A DNA stretch of 33,586 nucleotides, from contig LBYG01000015.1 in assembly GCA_000996085.1 (NCBI GenBank), positions 4,326-37,911 of the forward strand, given 5' to 3'. The stretch comes from Parcubacteria group bacterium GW2011_GWB1_40_14. GTDB lineage: Bacteria; Patescibacteriota; Minisyncoccia; Terrybacterales; GWB1-40-14. The position numbers and the translations under genes were made by a program. Shown here piece after piece: positions 16,705 to 26,385 of the stretch. The notes under the pieces are model-generated. The model had not been told where the DNA came from. It ran no database searches and saw only the letters and a list, made by a program, of their open reading frames with translations. Positions within the stretch are counted from its first letter, which is position 1; each line of letters starts with the position of its first letter.

Positions 16705-16999
16705 AAAATTTAGTTTTGATCATTATCAATCATTTAAATATTTAACCAATTTTCTAATACTTATTCGTGCGAATGTGCGAATTATTCTAAATTTTAGCAA
16801 TGTTCACATTCGCGCAACCCATACAAAGCATCGATAGACTTGTTCGCACGCCTGCCCGCCTCCGGAGAGCCTTTGGGGGATGCACTAGCACCATTCGCAG
16901 TTCATTTAGATGGCTTGTACATTTTTGTGTTTCGTTAGACTTATTCGTACGAATGTGCGAATATAAGGAGAGTTTATCAATTCATTACCCGCAAATTTT

Positions 17000-17260
17000 A
17001 TGAAAGAATTAGAAAAAATATTTAAAGCATTCGCTAATAAAAGGCGTTTGGCAATATTAGCCTATTTAAAGAGGAGCGGTGAAGCTACGGTAGGCGATAT
17101 AGCCGCGGAGATAAAATTGTCTTTTAAATCGACCTCAAAACATCTTTATGTCTTAGCCGCGGCCGATATTATAGAAAAAGACCAACGCGGTCCCCAAGTA
17201 TTTTATCAGCTTACCCCCAACCCAAGATCCAGCGTTCGTCAGCTTATTGATTTAATATAA
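17000..17260 (+). CDS. ArsR-type winged-helix transcriptional regulator
   Basis: IFKAFANKRRLAILAYLKRSGEATVGDIAAEIKLSFKSTSKHLYVLAAADIIEKDQRGPQVFYQL. Confidence 0.88.
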   Translation: MKELEKIFKAFANKRRLAILAYLKRSGEATVGDIAAEIKLSFKSTSKHLYVLAAADIIEKDQRGPQVFYQLTPNPRSSVRQLIDLI

Positions 17261-17343
17261 TGTTTCCAGAAGAGCATATTTTTGTATGCGCATGGCTTGG
17301 TGTATAATACATTATGTAACAATTTATATATTTATTTTTATTA

Positions 17344-20300
17344 TGCTGAAAATTAAATCATTTTTTCAAACTATTTTGCACGCTTTAACTGTTATTTCTC
17401 TCGTGTTATATCAGTTGAGTTTCGGTCTTATTTATCCCGGCACAGCTTATGCGGCTTCGCCGGTTTTTGTTAATAACGGAACGGCGAACTCGGGCAATGT
17501 TTATCCGAGTAGCCAAAACGTTTTAGGTTTGAATATATCACTTCCTCCTATCGATTCCGATACTTTTATTGATGGCGATGGAACAGTTGTTAGCACCGGA
17601 ACGCTGGACACAACGTGGGATACCGATGGCATTCAGACCTATAATTCAAGCGCCGGGTCGGATATCGTTAAAGCGGTCCTTTTTGATTCAGTGAATAGTA
17701 AGTTTTATGTTGCCGGTTACCAACAGACAAATGGATATGATGCCGTAGTTTTGCGTTACAATGCCGACGGTTCGCTCGATACCACTTGGGATAGTGATGG
17801 TATTGCAACATTTAATTCTGGCGGGACGCAGATCGATGAAGCATTAGCCATCGCATTTGATTCTGCGAATAATAAATTATACGTTGGTGGTCAGCAAGGA
17901 ACGAACGGCGAGGATATCCTTATCATGCGCTATAACGCAGACGGTTCGCTTGATACTTCGTGGGATGGCGATGGTATTGTGACTCATAATTCGAGCGGAA
18001 CGCAAAGCGATATTGTGCAGGCCCTTGTGTTGGATTCCGGAAATAGTAAACTTTATGCCGCAGGAGTATACGGAACAGGCGGCTTAGATTTCGCAGTACT
18101 GCGGTACAATTTAAACGGCGCGCTTGATACGTCTTGGGACTCCGATGGCATCGCGACCTATAACTCCGGAGGGTCGCAGATCGATATGGCTAATGCCATC
18201 GCATTCGATTCCGGGAACAATAAACTCTACGTTGCAGGCGAACAGGGAACGAATGGGAAGGACTTCGCCGTTTTACGTTACGATTCGACGGGCGCGCTTG
18301 ATACGTCTTGGGACTCTGACGGCATCCAGACGTTCAACTCCGGTAGCACTCAGGAAGACATCGCAAACGGTCTTGCCTTTGACTCCGCCAACAATAAGCT
18401 TTATGTTATCGGCCAGCAGGCTACGAACGGGATAGATTTCACTATTTTACGTTACGGTTCGACGGGCGCGCTTGATACGTCTTGGGACTCTGACGGCATC
18501 CAGACGTTCAACTCCGGCGGAGTGCAGCAGGATACCGGTTATGCTATTGCATTCGATTCCGCAAACAGCAAGGTCTATGTGCTGGGAGTACAGGGAACAA
18601 ATGGAAATGATATTCTTGTTCTTCGGTACACGACCGGCGGGGCGCTAGATAGCACGTGGGATTCCGACGGCATTCAGTCGTATAATTCTGGCAGCTCACA
18701 GGGCGATGCCGCATTGGCAGGTTATTTGGACGCCGCGAATAATAAGCTCTATGCAGCCGGATACGTTGGGGTTAACACGCAGGACTTTGTTGTTTTGAGA
18801 TATTTTATCAATAACGCCGGGAATCAGGAAACTATAGCGGCCGGCACGGCCTTGTCAAAGCTCGCAATGCCGGCAGGAACAGCATTGTGTGGTAACACTA
18901 ACGGAACCACCGCGCCGGCGAATATCGTGTACGAGCCGGATGGAGACTGCAGAGATGGTTTAGATGTGAAGTCTTTGGTGGATTCAGTGGGTAACGTCGG
19001 GACGTATTCTACTTCTCTTGCTTTAGATACCAGCGGATTTCCTGTCGTATCTTATTATGATGAAACGAATGGAAATCTTAAAATACTTCATTGTAACGAC
19101 ACCGATTGCGTTGGAGGAAATGAGAGCATAGAGGCCGTTGATACAATCGGCGACGTCGGCAGATACCCTTCCTTGAGGCTTGATTCTTTGGGATATCCGG
19201 TTGTCAGTTATTTTGATGGCACAAATGGCAATCTCAAGATTTTACACTGCAACGACGCAAACTGTGCGGGCGGAAATGAAAATATCTCTACCGTCGATTC
19301 AACGGGAATTGTTGGATACTATACCTCTTTAGCGCTTGATGAGAATGGTTATCCCGTAGTGGGCTATTACGATTTTACAAATCAGGACTTCAAGATACTT
19401 CATTGCAACGATGCTAATTGCGCTGGCGGTGATGAGAGCATCGAAACCGTGGACAGCATCGGAAACATTGGATACGACCAGAAATCATTGGCCTTGGATA
19501 ACGCCAATCCTAAAAGGCCGGTTGTTAGTTATCACGACGATACGAATGGTGATCTCAAAATCCTTCATTGCAACGACGCAAACTGTGCGGGTGGAGATGA
19601 GAGTATCGTTGCAGTCGATACGACGGGAGATGTGGGCAATAATTCATCGCTCGTTCTTGATTCTTCCGGCTTCCCGGTTGTTGCGTACGATGACGTTACT
19701 AACACCAATCTCAAAATCCTTCATTGTAACGACGCAAACTGTGCGGGCGGAAATGAAAATATAGTTGTTGTTGATGGCGACCCCGGCAGCTTGCCGCATC
19801 CTTCCATCGCCTTGGATGCATCCGCTTTTCCCGTTGTGAGTTATCGCGCTCCCTTCAGCAATCTTAAGATTCTCCATTGTAGTGATGTTAACTGTGCCGG
19901 CGGCAGCATTGTAGAGGTTAGCGATGGAGATAGCGGCGGATATTATTCATCTTTGGCTCTTGACGGTTTTGGATTTCCAGTTGTGAGTTCTTATGACGTT
20001 ATAAATACGGGTTTAAGGGTTCTTCATTGCGGTGACGTAAATTGCGCGGCAGACGGGCGGACAGTTGTCTTGGGCACTGATACCGGAGCGACGAATGATT
20101 TAGCGGCAACGGCGTCGTTGATCGCTTTCCGCGACACGAGCAGTAACGGTACATGGGCATCGGGCGAGGATCTCTACCTCGATGTTGACGATAGCGGCTG
20201 GTACAACCGCGACGAGCTTGACGCGATAACGGTGCGCAATGCCGGCACGGCCATAGATACTATCGATATCGCTGTTGTTAAAATGTGGTTGGAATCGAGT

Positions 20301-21866
20301 TTAAACAATACTTTTGGAACCGATGATGTTCTTGTTGATAGTATTTGCGGTTGGGACGGTATAGATGATTGGCAGTGTGGAGATAATACTAGCGTGACCA
20401 TAACAGGTGCTGGTTCAATATCGCGTATTTATATCACATATGATGTTGCGGGTTCCAATAGTGTTACATTTGGTAATACTATACAATTACGTGTTGCAAC
20501 CCTATCTGATTCTGGCACCACAGGCGCTTTTGATACCGGCGATACGGGAATATTTTTCTCTAAAGCCGGTGCGGCAAATACCGGAAATCACGATGGGCCG
20601 ACAAGCGCAATCACAAATGACAGCACCAATACTATAGCCGTTTTATCTGGTAGTACGGCGACTCCAACGCAAAACGGCGTTCCAATAATCGGCGGTGTTC
20701 CGGAAACACCGTTGATTACGAATACAGAAACTAAAACTATAGATACTGACACAGGCGGTTCGGTTACGGAAACCGCTGCAAATGATGGCAGTACCGCAAC
20801 AGTGTCTGTTGAGCCGGAAACCACAAGCGCTGACACTTCATTTACAGTAGAAACGTATATTGCCTCAGAAGTATTTAACGATAACCCCCTGCCTTCCGGT
20901 TTAGATGCGGGCACCAAAGCTGTTTATGATATTGTCGCAACCGCAGGAGGAGAGAATGTTGAAACATTTTCTAAACCTCTTGAATTAACTTTTTCATATC
21001 TTGAAAATAATTTGTCTTCCGGTGTTAATGAGGGCGATTTACGCCTAGCCGTGTTTGATGAAGTAGAAAGTAATTGGTACGTACTTGAAGATGCCGTTGT
21101 TAATACTTCAACAAATACTATAAGTTATGTTTCAGACCACCTTACCCGTTTTGCTATAGTGCGCCCAGCCGACATAATAAGACCTTCTTTGCCCACTAAT
21201 GTTGCAGCCGTCGCTGTTTCCGGTGGCGCTAAGTTATCATGGCAAAATCCTCCTACAGATTTTCATCATGTGCGTATAACGCGAGGTTTAACTGCTCAAG
21301 ATGCAGGAACTCTTATTGCCGGTGACGTGAGAGGAACATCTTACGAGGATATATCTGTTTCAAATGAGCCGGTTTATTATAATCTTGTGAGTGTTGATTT
21401 GGCCGGCAACAGATCCGGACCGGCTATGGTTTTGTTCGATCCGTCTTTGTCATCTTATAGTGATGGCGATCTTTTAAGAGGCGAGAGCACTTCAGAGGTT
21501 TGGATAATACATAACTCTGGCGGCAAAATGTTCAAGAGACATGTTTTGTTCTCAAACTTTGATACTTTTTATCCTCATTTAGCCCTATTCTGGAGCAACG
21601 TGAAAGTGGTTTCGGATTCCACGGTTGCGGTTTACAGTTTGTCTGCCTGGATCCGTCTTGATGGAACTTCTGCTGTTTACGAAATTAACGATGACAACAC
21701 TAAGCATTGGATAACCTGCGCAGACGACAGTGTTATCGGCCAGGATTGCGCCAATGAATGGATTTTATCCGGCCGCGACTTTGACGGCGTTTATATAGTA
21801 AATTCTACAGAGTTTAACTCTTACGTAACCGGTCCGACCGTCATAATGCCGGATGTTGAGAATTAG
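17344..21866 (+). CDS. Giant surface protein with delta-60-type repeats, a second NCAGG-containing repeat array and shared C-terminal domain
   Basis: Signal peptide at MLKIKSFFQTILHALTVISLVLYQLSFGLIYPGTAYA; repeats LDTSWDSDGIQTFNSGG...NNKLYVxGxQGTNGxDFxxLRY and VVSYYDxTNGNLKILHCNDANCAGG. Confidence 0.9.
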
Positions 21867-21882
21867 TTAGGATTGGCTTGAC

Positions 21883-22160
21883 CCCGCACCTATTTAAGAC
21901 CATGTATTACGTATATATTTTGAAAAGCGAGACAAGAGAAACGCATTATATAGGCTGGACAATAAATTTAGTTAGAAGATTAAAGGAGCATAATTCAGGA
22001 TTATCATCTCACACTAAGAAATATTTACCTTGGAAATTGGTTTATTTTGAAGGCTACGCCAATGAAGAGGATGCAAAAGAAAGAGAAAAACAACTTAAGC
22101 AATTCGGTAAGGCTTATACTCAACTCAAACTAAGAATTGAGCGTAGCCTTCAGTCTTAAA
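21883..22160. mobile_element. Inverted-repeat-bounded element carrying a GIY-YIG nuclease
   Basis: CACCTATTTAAGAC left and GTCTTAAATAGGTG right (14-bp perfect IR) flank the ORF. Confidence 0.65.
21902..22159 (+). CDS. GIY-YIG domain endonuclease (URI-type small protein)
   Basis: MYYVYILKSETRETHYIGWTINLVRRLKEHNSGLSSHTKKYLPWKLVYFEGYANEEDAKEREKQLK. Confidence 0.92.
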   Translation: MYYVYILKSETRETHYIGWTINLVRRLKEHNSGLSSHTKKYLPWKLVYFEGYANEEDAKEREKQLKQFGKAYTQLKLRIERSLQS

Positions 22161-22175
22161 TAGGTGTTCGCTGGG

Positions 22176-22316
22176 TTGACCCCGCACCTATCTAGCATCG
22201 AAGGATCCTGTTTAGGGATCCTTCCGAAGGTTTAGGAAAAAGACATTTAATGCCACTAACAATAATTTAGTGTTTAACGGTTCTTCGCAAGAAATAAATG
22301 CTAGATAGGTGCGGGG
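22176..22316. repeat. ORF-less sibling of the GIY-YIG element, 20-bp terminal inverted repeats
   Basis: ACCCCGCACCTATCTAGCAT ... ATGCTAGATAGGTGCGGGGT. Confidence 0.75.
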
Positions 22317-22344
22317 TTGACAAAATGACCCTATCTGCTATACT
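22317..22344 (+). promoter_or_regulatory. Promoter TTGACA-16-TATACT for sRNA-C
   Basis: Consensus -35 placed at the edge of the inverted repeat; predicted +1 22351. Confidence 0.75.
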
Positions 22345-22350
22345 GTAGCC

Positions 22351-22420
22351 ATAGTGAGTGTTCTCGAAAGAGGACTCTTTCTAGGTAGGCGAAAGACCTT
22401 GGGGTTTTCCAAGGTTTTTT
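22351..22420 (+). ncRNA. sRNA-C: third member of the bipartite sRNA family, no cognate tRNA-like gene found in the window
   Basis: 14-nt ATAGTGAGTGTTCT, C-GAAAGA-GGAC-TCTTTC-T hairpin, 9-nt AGGTAGGCG, terminator CCTTGG-ggtttt-CCAAGG-TTTTTT. Confidence 0.7.
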
Positions 22421-22492
22421 GCTATTTTAGAGAACGCAATGCTCCCTAAAATAGCCCTGAGCATGTCGAATGGGCTATTTATGGATCAAATC

Positions 22493-22520
22493 TTGACAGA
22501 AGCATATTATGGAGTATAAT
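22493..22520 (+). promoter_or_regulatory. Consensus promoter TTGACA-16-TATAAT for sRNA-B
   Basis: Exact hexamers; predicted +1 22527, first base of the antisense arm. Confidence 0.85.
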
Positions 22521-22526
22521 GAAAAT

Positions 22527-22602
22527 ACTTGATAGGTAGCCGAAACCATTACGGTTTCTGCGATCACTAAAAACAGCGCATCTCTTTGACGCGCTGTTTT
22601 TA
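22527..22602 (+). ncRNA. sRNA-B: bipartite antisense small RNA
   Basis: ACTTGATAGGTAGC is the reverse complement of 22655-22668; GCGATCACT is the reverse complement of 22669-22677; terminator AAAAACAGCGC..GCGCTGTTTTT. Confidence 0.8.
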
Positions 22603-22629
22603 TTTGTTAAAATATTTTTGGAGACGGAA

Positions 22630-22700
22630 GGGGACGTAGCGTAGTGGTAACGCAGCTACCTATCAAGTAGTGATCGCGGGTTCGATTCCCGCCGTCTCCA
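22630..22700 (+). tRNA. tRNA-like gene B, anticodon ATC, no encoded CCA, discriminator A
   Basis: Same backbone as tRNA-like A; anticodon arm GCTAC-CTATCAA-GTAGT; differs from A only between the D-arm and T-arm. Confidence 0.7.
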
Positions 22701-22703
22701 TGT

Positions 22704-22733
22704 AAAAATCCTAACTTATTGTTGGGATTTTTT
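22704..22733 (+). terminator. Intrinsic terminator after tRNA-like B
   Basis: AAAAATCCtAAC-ttatt-GTTgGGATTTTTT. Confidence 0.8.
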
Positions 22734-22885
22734 GTTATTTGCGCCTCTTTTCGTTTTAGTATGTTATGCGAGATTTTGGGCTTTGCGGTAATAATTTTCT
22801 ATGACAGTAATTATGTGAGCGACATTTATGAAGCTGTGTTTTGGATCTTATAGTTTATAATTTACGCGGTTACTTTTTTGAGCGG

Positions 22886-22995
22886 TTTCTGAGGTTGTTT
22901 TGGCATGGTTCCAGCTCTAATTTTATAAATTAGAGCTGGACAAAACAACCGAAGCCTCGGAGTCCTGCGCTGGCGGGACGAGAATGAGCGAGAAA
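22886..22995. repeat. Nested modular hairpin (GGTTGTTTTG..CAAAACAACC enclosing AGCTCTAATTT palindrome)
   Basis: Outer arms 22893-22902 / 22941-22950; relative at 2300-2450. Confidence 0.8.
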
Positions 22996-23250
22996 AATGA
23001 TAAGCGCGGAAATTATATTTCTATAGACGCCTTCCGACTTGTTAATCACTCGTGTTATAATATTTATTACCGGGAGGGCTGGCACTCACTTAATACCTAG
23101 TATTGGAGTAAAACCCCCTCCTGGTCTTGAGAGAAGTTACAAACACCAAGAAACAAGTTACAGATAACGTGTTTGGTTATTGATTATTGTAAGGTGTTTG
23201 GTAATTGTTTCTTGTATCTTGGTTATTAGAACTGCGAGAGATAAGATTTT

Positions 23251-25332
23251 ATGCTAAATATTTTGAAACGACGCAAGATACTTTCTTTGCTGTTCCCACT
23301 GATTGTTTGTGGGTTTTTTGTTATTTATCCTCCAAGCGCAAACGCAACGGTCCTCGGAGATTTTTACGGAACACCGCTTGATTTTGCGCCCAAATATAGT
23401 TTCAGTAATGTTTTGCCGGTTACGTGGGGTGCTGCGGTAGGGGATACGGTTAATTTCAATGTGGACAGATCTTACGACGCGGCAGGCAGAACACAACTTA
23501 CCGCAACATTAAAAATTGTCGGCGCGCACTCATATTTTTATGTTGAAGATGCTTATTTTTCTTCACTAAGTGCAGGGGATCAAAGTTCATTTTTGGCTTC
23601 GCTTCAAACTTTAGCAAATGAATTTGATAATGTTATTTACCCGAAAGAAATTGAGTTTTTCGGAACAATGTGGGAACCGGGAATTGATAATGATTCTCAT
23701 ATTACGATATTGGTAAGTAAGCTCATAGATACTGCCGGAGGATATTTCCGTACGGATGATGAATATCCCCGCACACAGGTTCCTTCAAGCAATGAACGGG
23801 AAATGGTATTTATTAATGCCACGCAAATTTTTAATTTTACCAAGGTCAGGAATTTTTTGGCTCATGAATTTCAGCATCTAATAACTTTTTATCAAAAAGA
23901 TAAGCTGCGTAATGCGGATGACGAAGTTTGGCTCAACGAAGCGCGTTCAGAATACGCGCCGACTATTCTTGGCTATAACAACACATGGTCCGGTTCTTAT
24001 TTGCAGTCGCGTGCTTTAGCTTTTTTGGCAAAACCAACGGACAGTTTGACTGAATGGACCAACCAGACGGCTGACTATGCCGCAGTTATACTTTTTGCGC
24101 ATTACTTAGCCGATCAGTATAGTCCGAGCATTTTGAGCAGATCCCTACAAAGGGTCGAGGGAGGCATTGCCAGTATAAACGCCGCATTGGTCGAACTTAA
24201 CCAAACTGATACATTCAGCGATATTGTTTTAAATTGGCAAATAGCTAATTACATAAATTCTACGCAAGCAGGAGAAAGGTATGGGTATAAAAATATAAAT
24301 TTAAACGCCACCAACTTCAAAGTTACTGCGCCTACAAATTCCTATTCATTGACCGGTTCAGCAAGCGTAAATGTTGGGTTGGGCACAAAAGATTGGGCTG
24401 GCTCATGGATAAATATTTCAGGAGGCGGTTCAAAGACACTTAAATTGGGATTTACGCCTGCCAATTCAAGCGATACTTACAAGAACGCTGTCTTATTAAA
24501 TAAAAATAATATTTATGAAGTGCGTAAATTGAACACAGCGCAGGAGCAAAAAGAGGTTTTGGTAGATGGTTTAGGCGGCGCAGTAGCCAACGTAATTTTT
24601 GTGCCTATTGGCCAGGTTAAAACAACAAATTTCACTGACAATGAACCGTCCAGAACTTATAATCTTTCCATGTCGTTAATTGATCCTGCCGCCGCGGCTT
24701 TTTCTGTAAGCTCTGTTTCTCCAAAAGTGATTTATATAGATGGCGGTCAAACTATTACGGTAAACGGGTCGGGTTTCAAAAGCGGTCTCACGCTTAAAGT
24801 TAACGGCACTTTAGTTAGTGCTGTATTTGTTAACAGTTCTACGTTTACTTTTGCTGCGCCCAAAAGCATAATTGGAAATGCCTGTTTGGATATAACAAAT
24901 AGCGATGGCGCGATAATTCAAAATTGTACACTGCTTAAATATATTTCATATTCAGATGGAACATTGATCCGTGCAGTAGACGACACAAAGGTCTGGATAA
25001 TTAAAGGTTCATGGCGTCGGCACATAGTAAACCCGACAGTACTCACTTTTTATCCTCATCTTGGATTTAGTTCTGTACGCGATGTTGAACAAGCCGAAGT
25101 TGATGCATTTAAGTTAAGCGCATGGACGCGCGTTGAGTTAACCCAAGACCCGGTAACTTGGCGCGTGTATGAAATAAATGGCGACGCAACTCGTCATTGG
25201 ATAACATGCGCTGACCCCGATAATTGCGCCTCAACTTGGTTGGCCAGAGGCGGAAACCCAGATGGTATCTATACAATAAACGAGCAGGAAATGAATTATT
25301 ACACTGAAGGAGCGCGCGTTTTTCTTCAGTAG
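23251..25332 (+). CDS. Secreted zinc metallopeptidase with IPT/TIG domain and shared surface C-terminal domain
   Basis: Signal peptide; FLAHEFQHLITFYQKD..EVWLNEARSEY (HExxH with downstream E); SVSSVSPKVIYIDGGQTITVNGSGF; C-term YEINGDATRHWITCADPDNC. Confidence 0.87.
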   Translation: MLNILKRRKILSLLFPLIVCGFFVIYPPSANATVLGDFYGTPLDFAPKYSFSNVLPVTWGAAVGDTVNFNVDRSYDAAGRTQLTATLKIVGAHSYFYVEDAYFSSLSAGDQSSFLASLQTLANEFDNVIYPKEIEFFGTMWEPGIDNDSHITILVSKLIDTAGGYFRTDDEYPRTQVPSSNEREMVFINATQIFNFTKVRNFLAHEFQHLITFYQKDKLRNADDEVWLNEARSEYAPTILGYNNTWSGSYLQSRALAFLAKPTDSLTEWTNQTADYAAVILFAHYLADQYSPSILSRSLQRVEGGIASINAALVELNQTDTFSDIVLNWQIANYINSTQAGERYGYKNINLNATNFKVTAPTNSYSLTGSASVNVGLGTKDWAGSWINISGGGSKTLKLGFTPANSSDTYKNAVLLNKNNIYEVRKLNTAQEQKEVLVDGLGGAVANVIFVPIGQVKTTNFTDNEPSRTYNLSMSLIDPAAAAFSVSSVSPKVIYIDGGQTITVNGSGFKSGLTLKVNGTLVSAVFVNSSTFTFAAPKSIIGNACLDITNSDGAIIQNCTLLKYISYSDGTLIRAVDDTKVWIIKGSWRRHIVNPTVLTFYPHLGFSSVRDVEQAEVDAFKLSAWTRVELTQDPVTWRVYEINGDATRHWITCADPDNCASTWLARGGNPDGIYTINEQEMNYYTEGARVFLQ

Positions 25333-25464
25333 AAGAAAAACTCAAAGATACAAAAATCAAGAAACAAGATACAGATAGCGTGTTTGGTTATTGAAAATTG
25401 GAATTTGAATTTGTTTGGTGTTTGTTTCTTGTAACTTGTATCTTAGTTAATGTATCTTATAGTT

Positions 25465-26385
25465 ATGAACATTACTGATTTCAAAACCGATGTTAAATTG
25501 GCTCCTTACACCTCAATCGGTGTCGGTGGTCCTGCCGATTATTTTTATGAGGCAAAGACTGCGGATGAATTGAAAGATGCGGTATTGACCGCAAAAGAAA
25601 AAAATATCCCGTATATTATTTTTGGTGGCGGTACAAACGTTTTGGTTTCAGATGACGGTTTTCGCGGTTTGGTCATTGTGGCGCGCAATAATAATTATGA
25701 GATCAATGGAGAGAATATTGATGCGGGTGCCGGTATTGTATTGGGAGTTCTTTTAGGCGTTTCGGTAAAAGCAGGTCTTCAGGGATTGGAATGGTCGGCA
25801 GGCCTTCCGGGCTCTCTTGGCGGAGCGATTTACGGAAATGCCGGAACGTTCGGTAAAAGTATCGGTCAATTTATTGAAGAAGTTACTGTTCTTGAGCCCT
25901 CAGGCGATATTAGAAAATATACTCCTGACGAATGCGGATTTAGATATAGGCAAAGTAATTTTCAAAATATGCCGGGAACAGTAATTATTTCCGCGAAGCT
26001 TAAATTACAACAGGGGAATGTTGAACGACTAAAGGAAGAAATAAAAAAGAATGCTTTGTGGCGCGCGCAGAATCATCCTCCATATAAATCTTGTGGTTGT
26101 GTTTTTCGCAACGCTACTTTTACTAAAGAAGCACGTTTGCCGCAGGATGAAAATGAACCGGTTCAATGGTTTGATAAAGTTCCCGTAGGCTGGCTGATCG
26201 ATCAAGCCGGCTTGAAGGGTAAGAAATTAGGCGGCTTTACTGTATCAGATGTTCACGGTAATTTTTTGATAAACGACGGAACAGGAACAGCAGAGCAACT
26301 TGAACAGCTTATTTCTGAAATTAAAAAAGATATCAAAGATAAATTTAATTTAGATCTTGAAGAAGAAGTAAGAAGGGTGGGGTAA
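25465..26385 (+). CDS. murB: UDP-N-acetylmuramate dehydrogenase
   Basis: TSIGVGGPADYF, GGGTNVLVSDDGF, GLQGLEWSAGLPGSLGGAIYGNAG, RYRQSNFQ. Confidence 0.96.
   Translation: MNITDFKTDVKLAPYTSIGVGGPADYFYEAKTADELKDAVLTAKEKNIPYIIFGGGTNVLVSDDGFRGLVIVARNNNYEINGENIDAGAGIVLGVLLGVSVKAGLQGLEWSAGLPGSLGGAIYGNAGTFGKSIGQFIEEVTVLEPSGDIRKYTPDECGFRYRQSNFQNMPGTVIISAKLKLQQGNVERLKEEIKKNALWRAQNHPPYKSCGCVFRNATFTKEARLPQDENEPVQWFDKVPVGWLIDQAGLKGKKLGGFTVSDVHGNFLINDGTGTAEQLEQLISEIKKDIKDKFNLDLEEEVRRVG

Noticed and set aside
17780-18800. CRISPR array suspicion from periodic repeats
   Set aside because: Periodicity is in frame with a delta-60-type protein repeat; no spacer/repeat structure.
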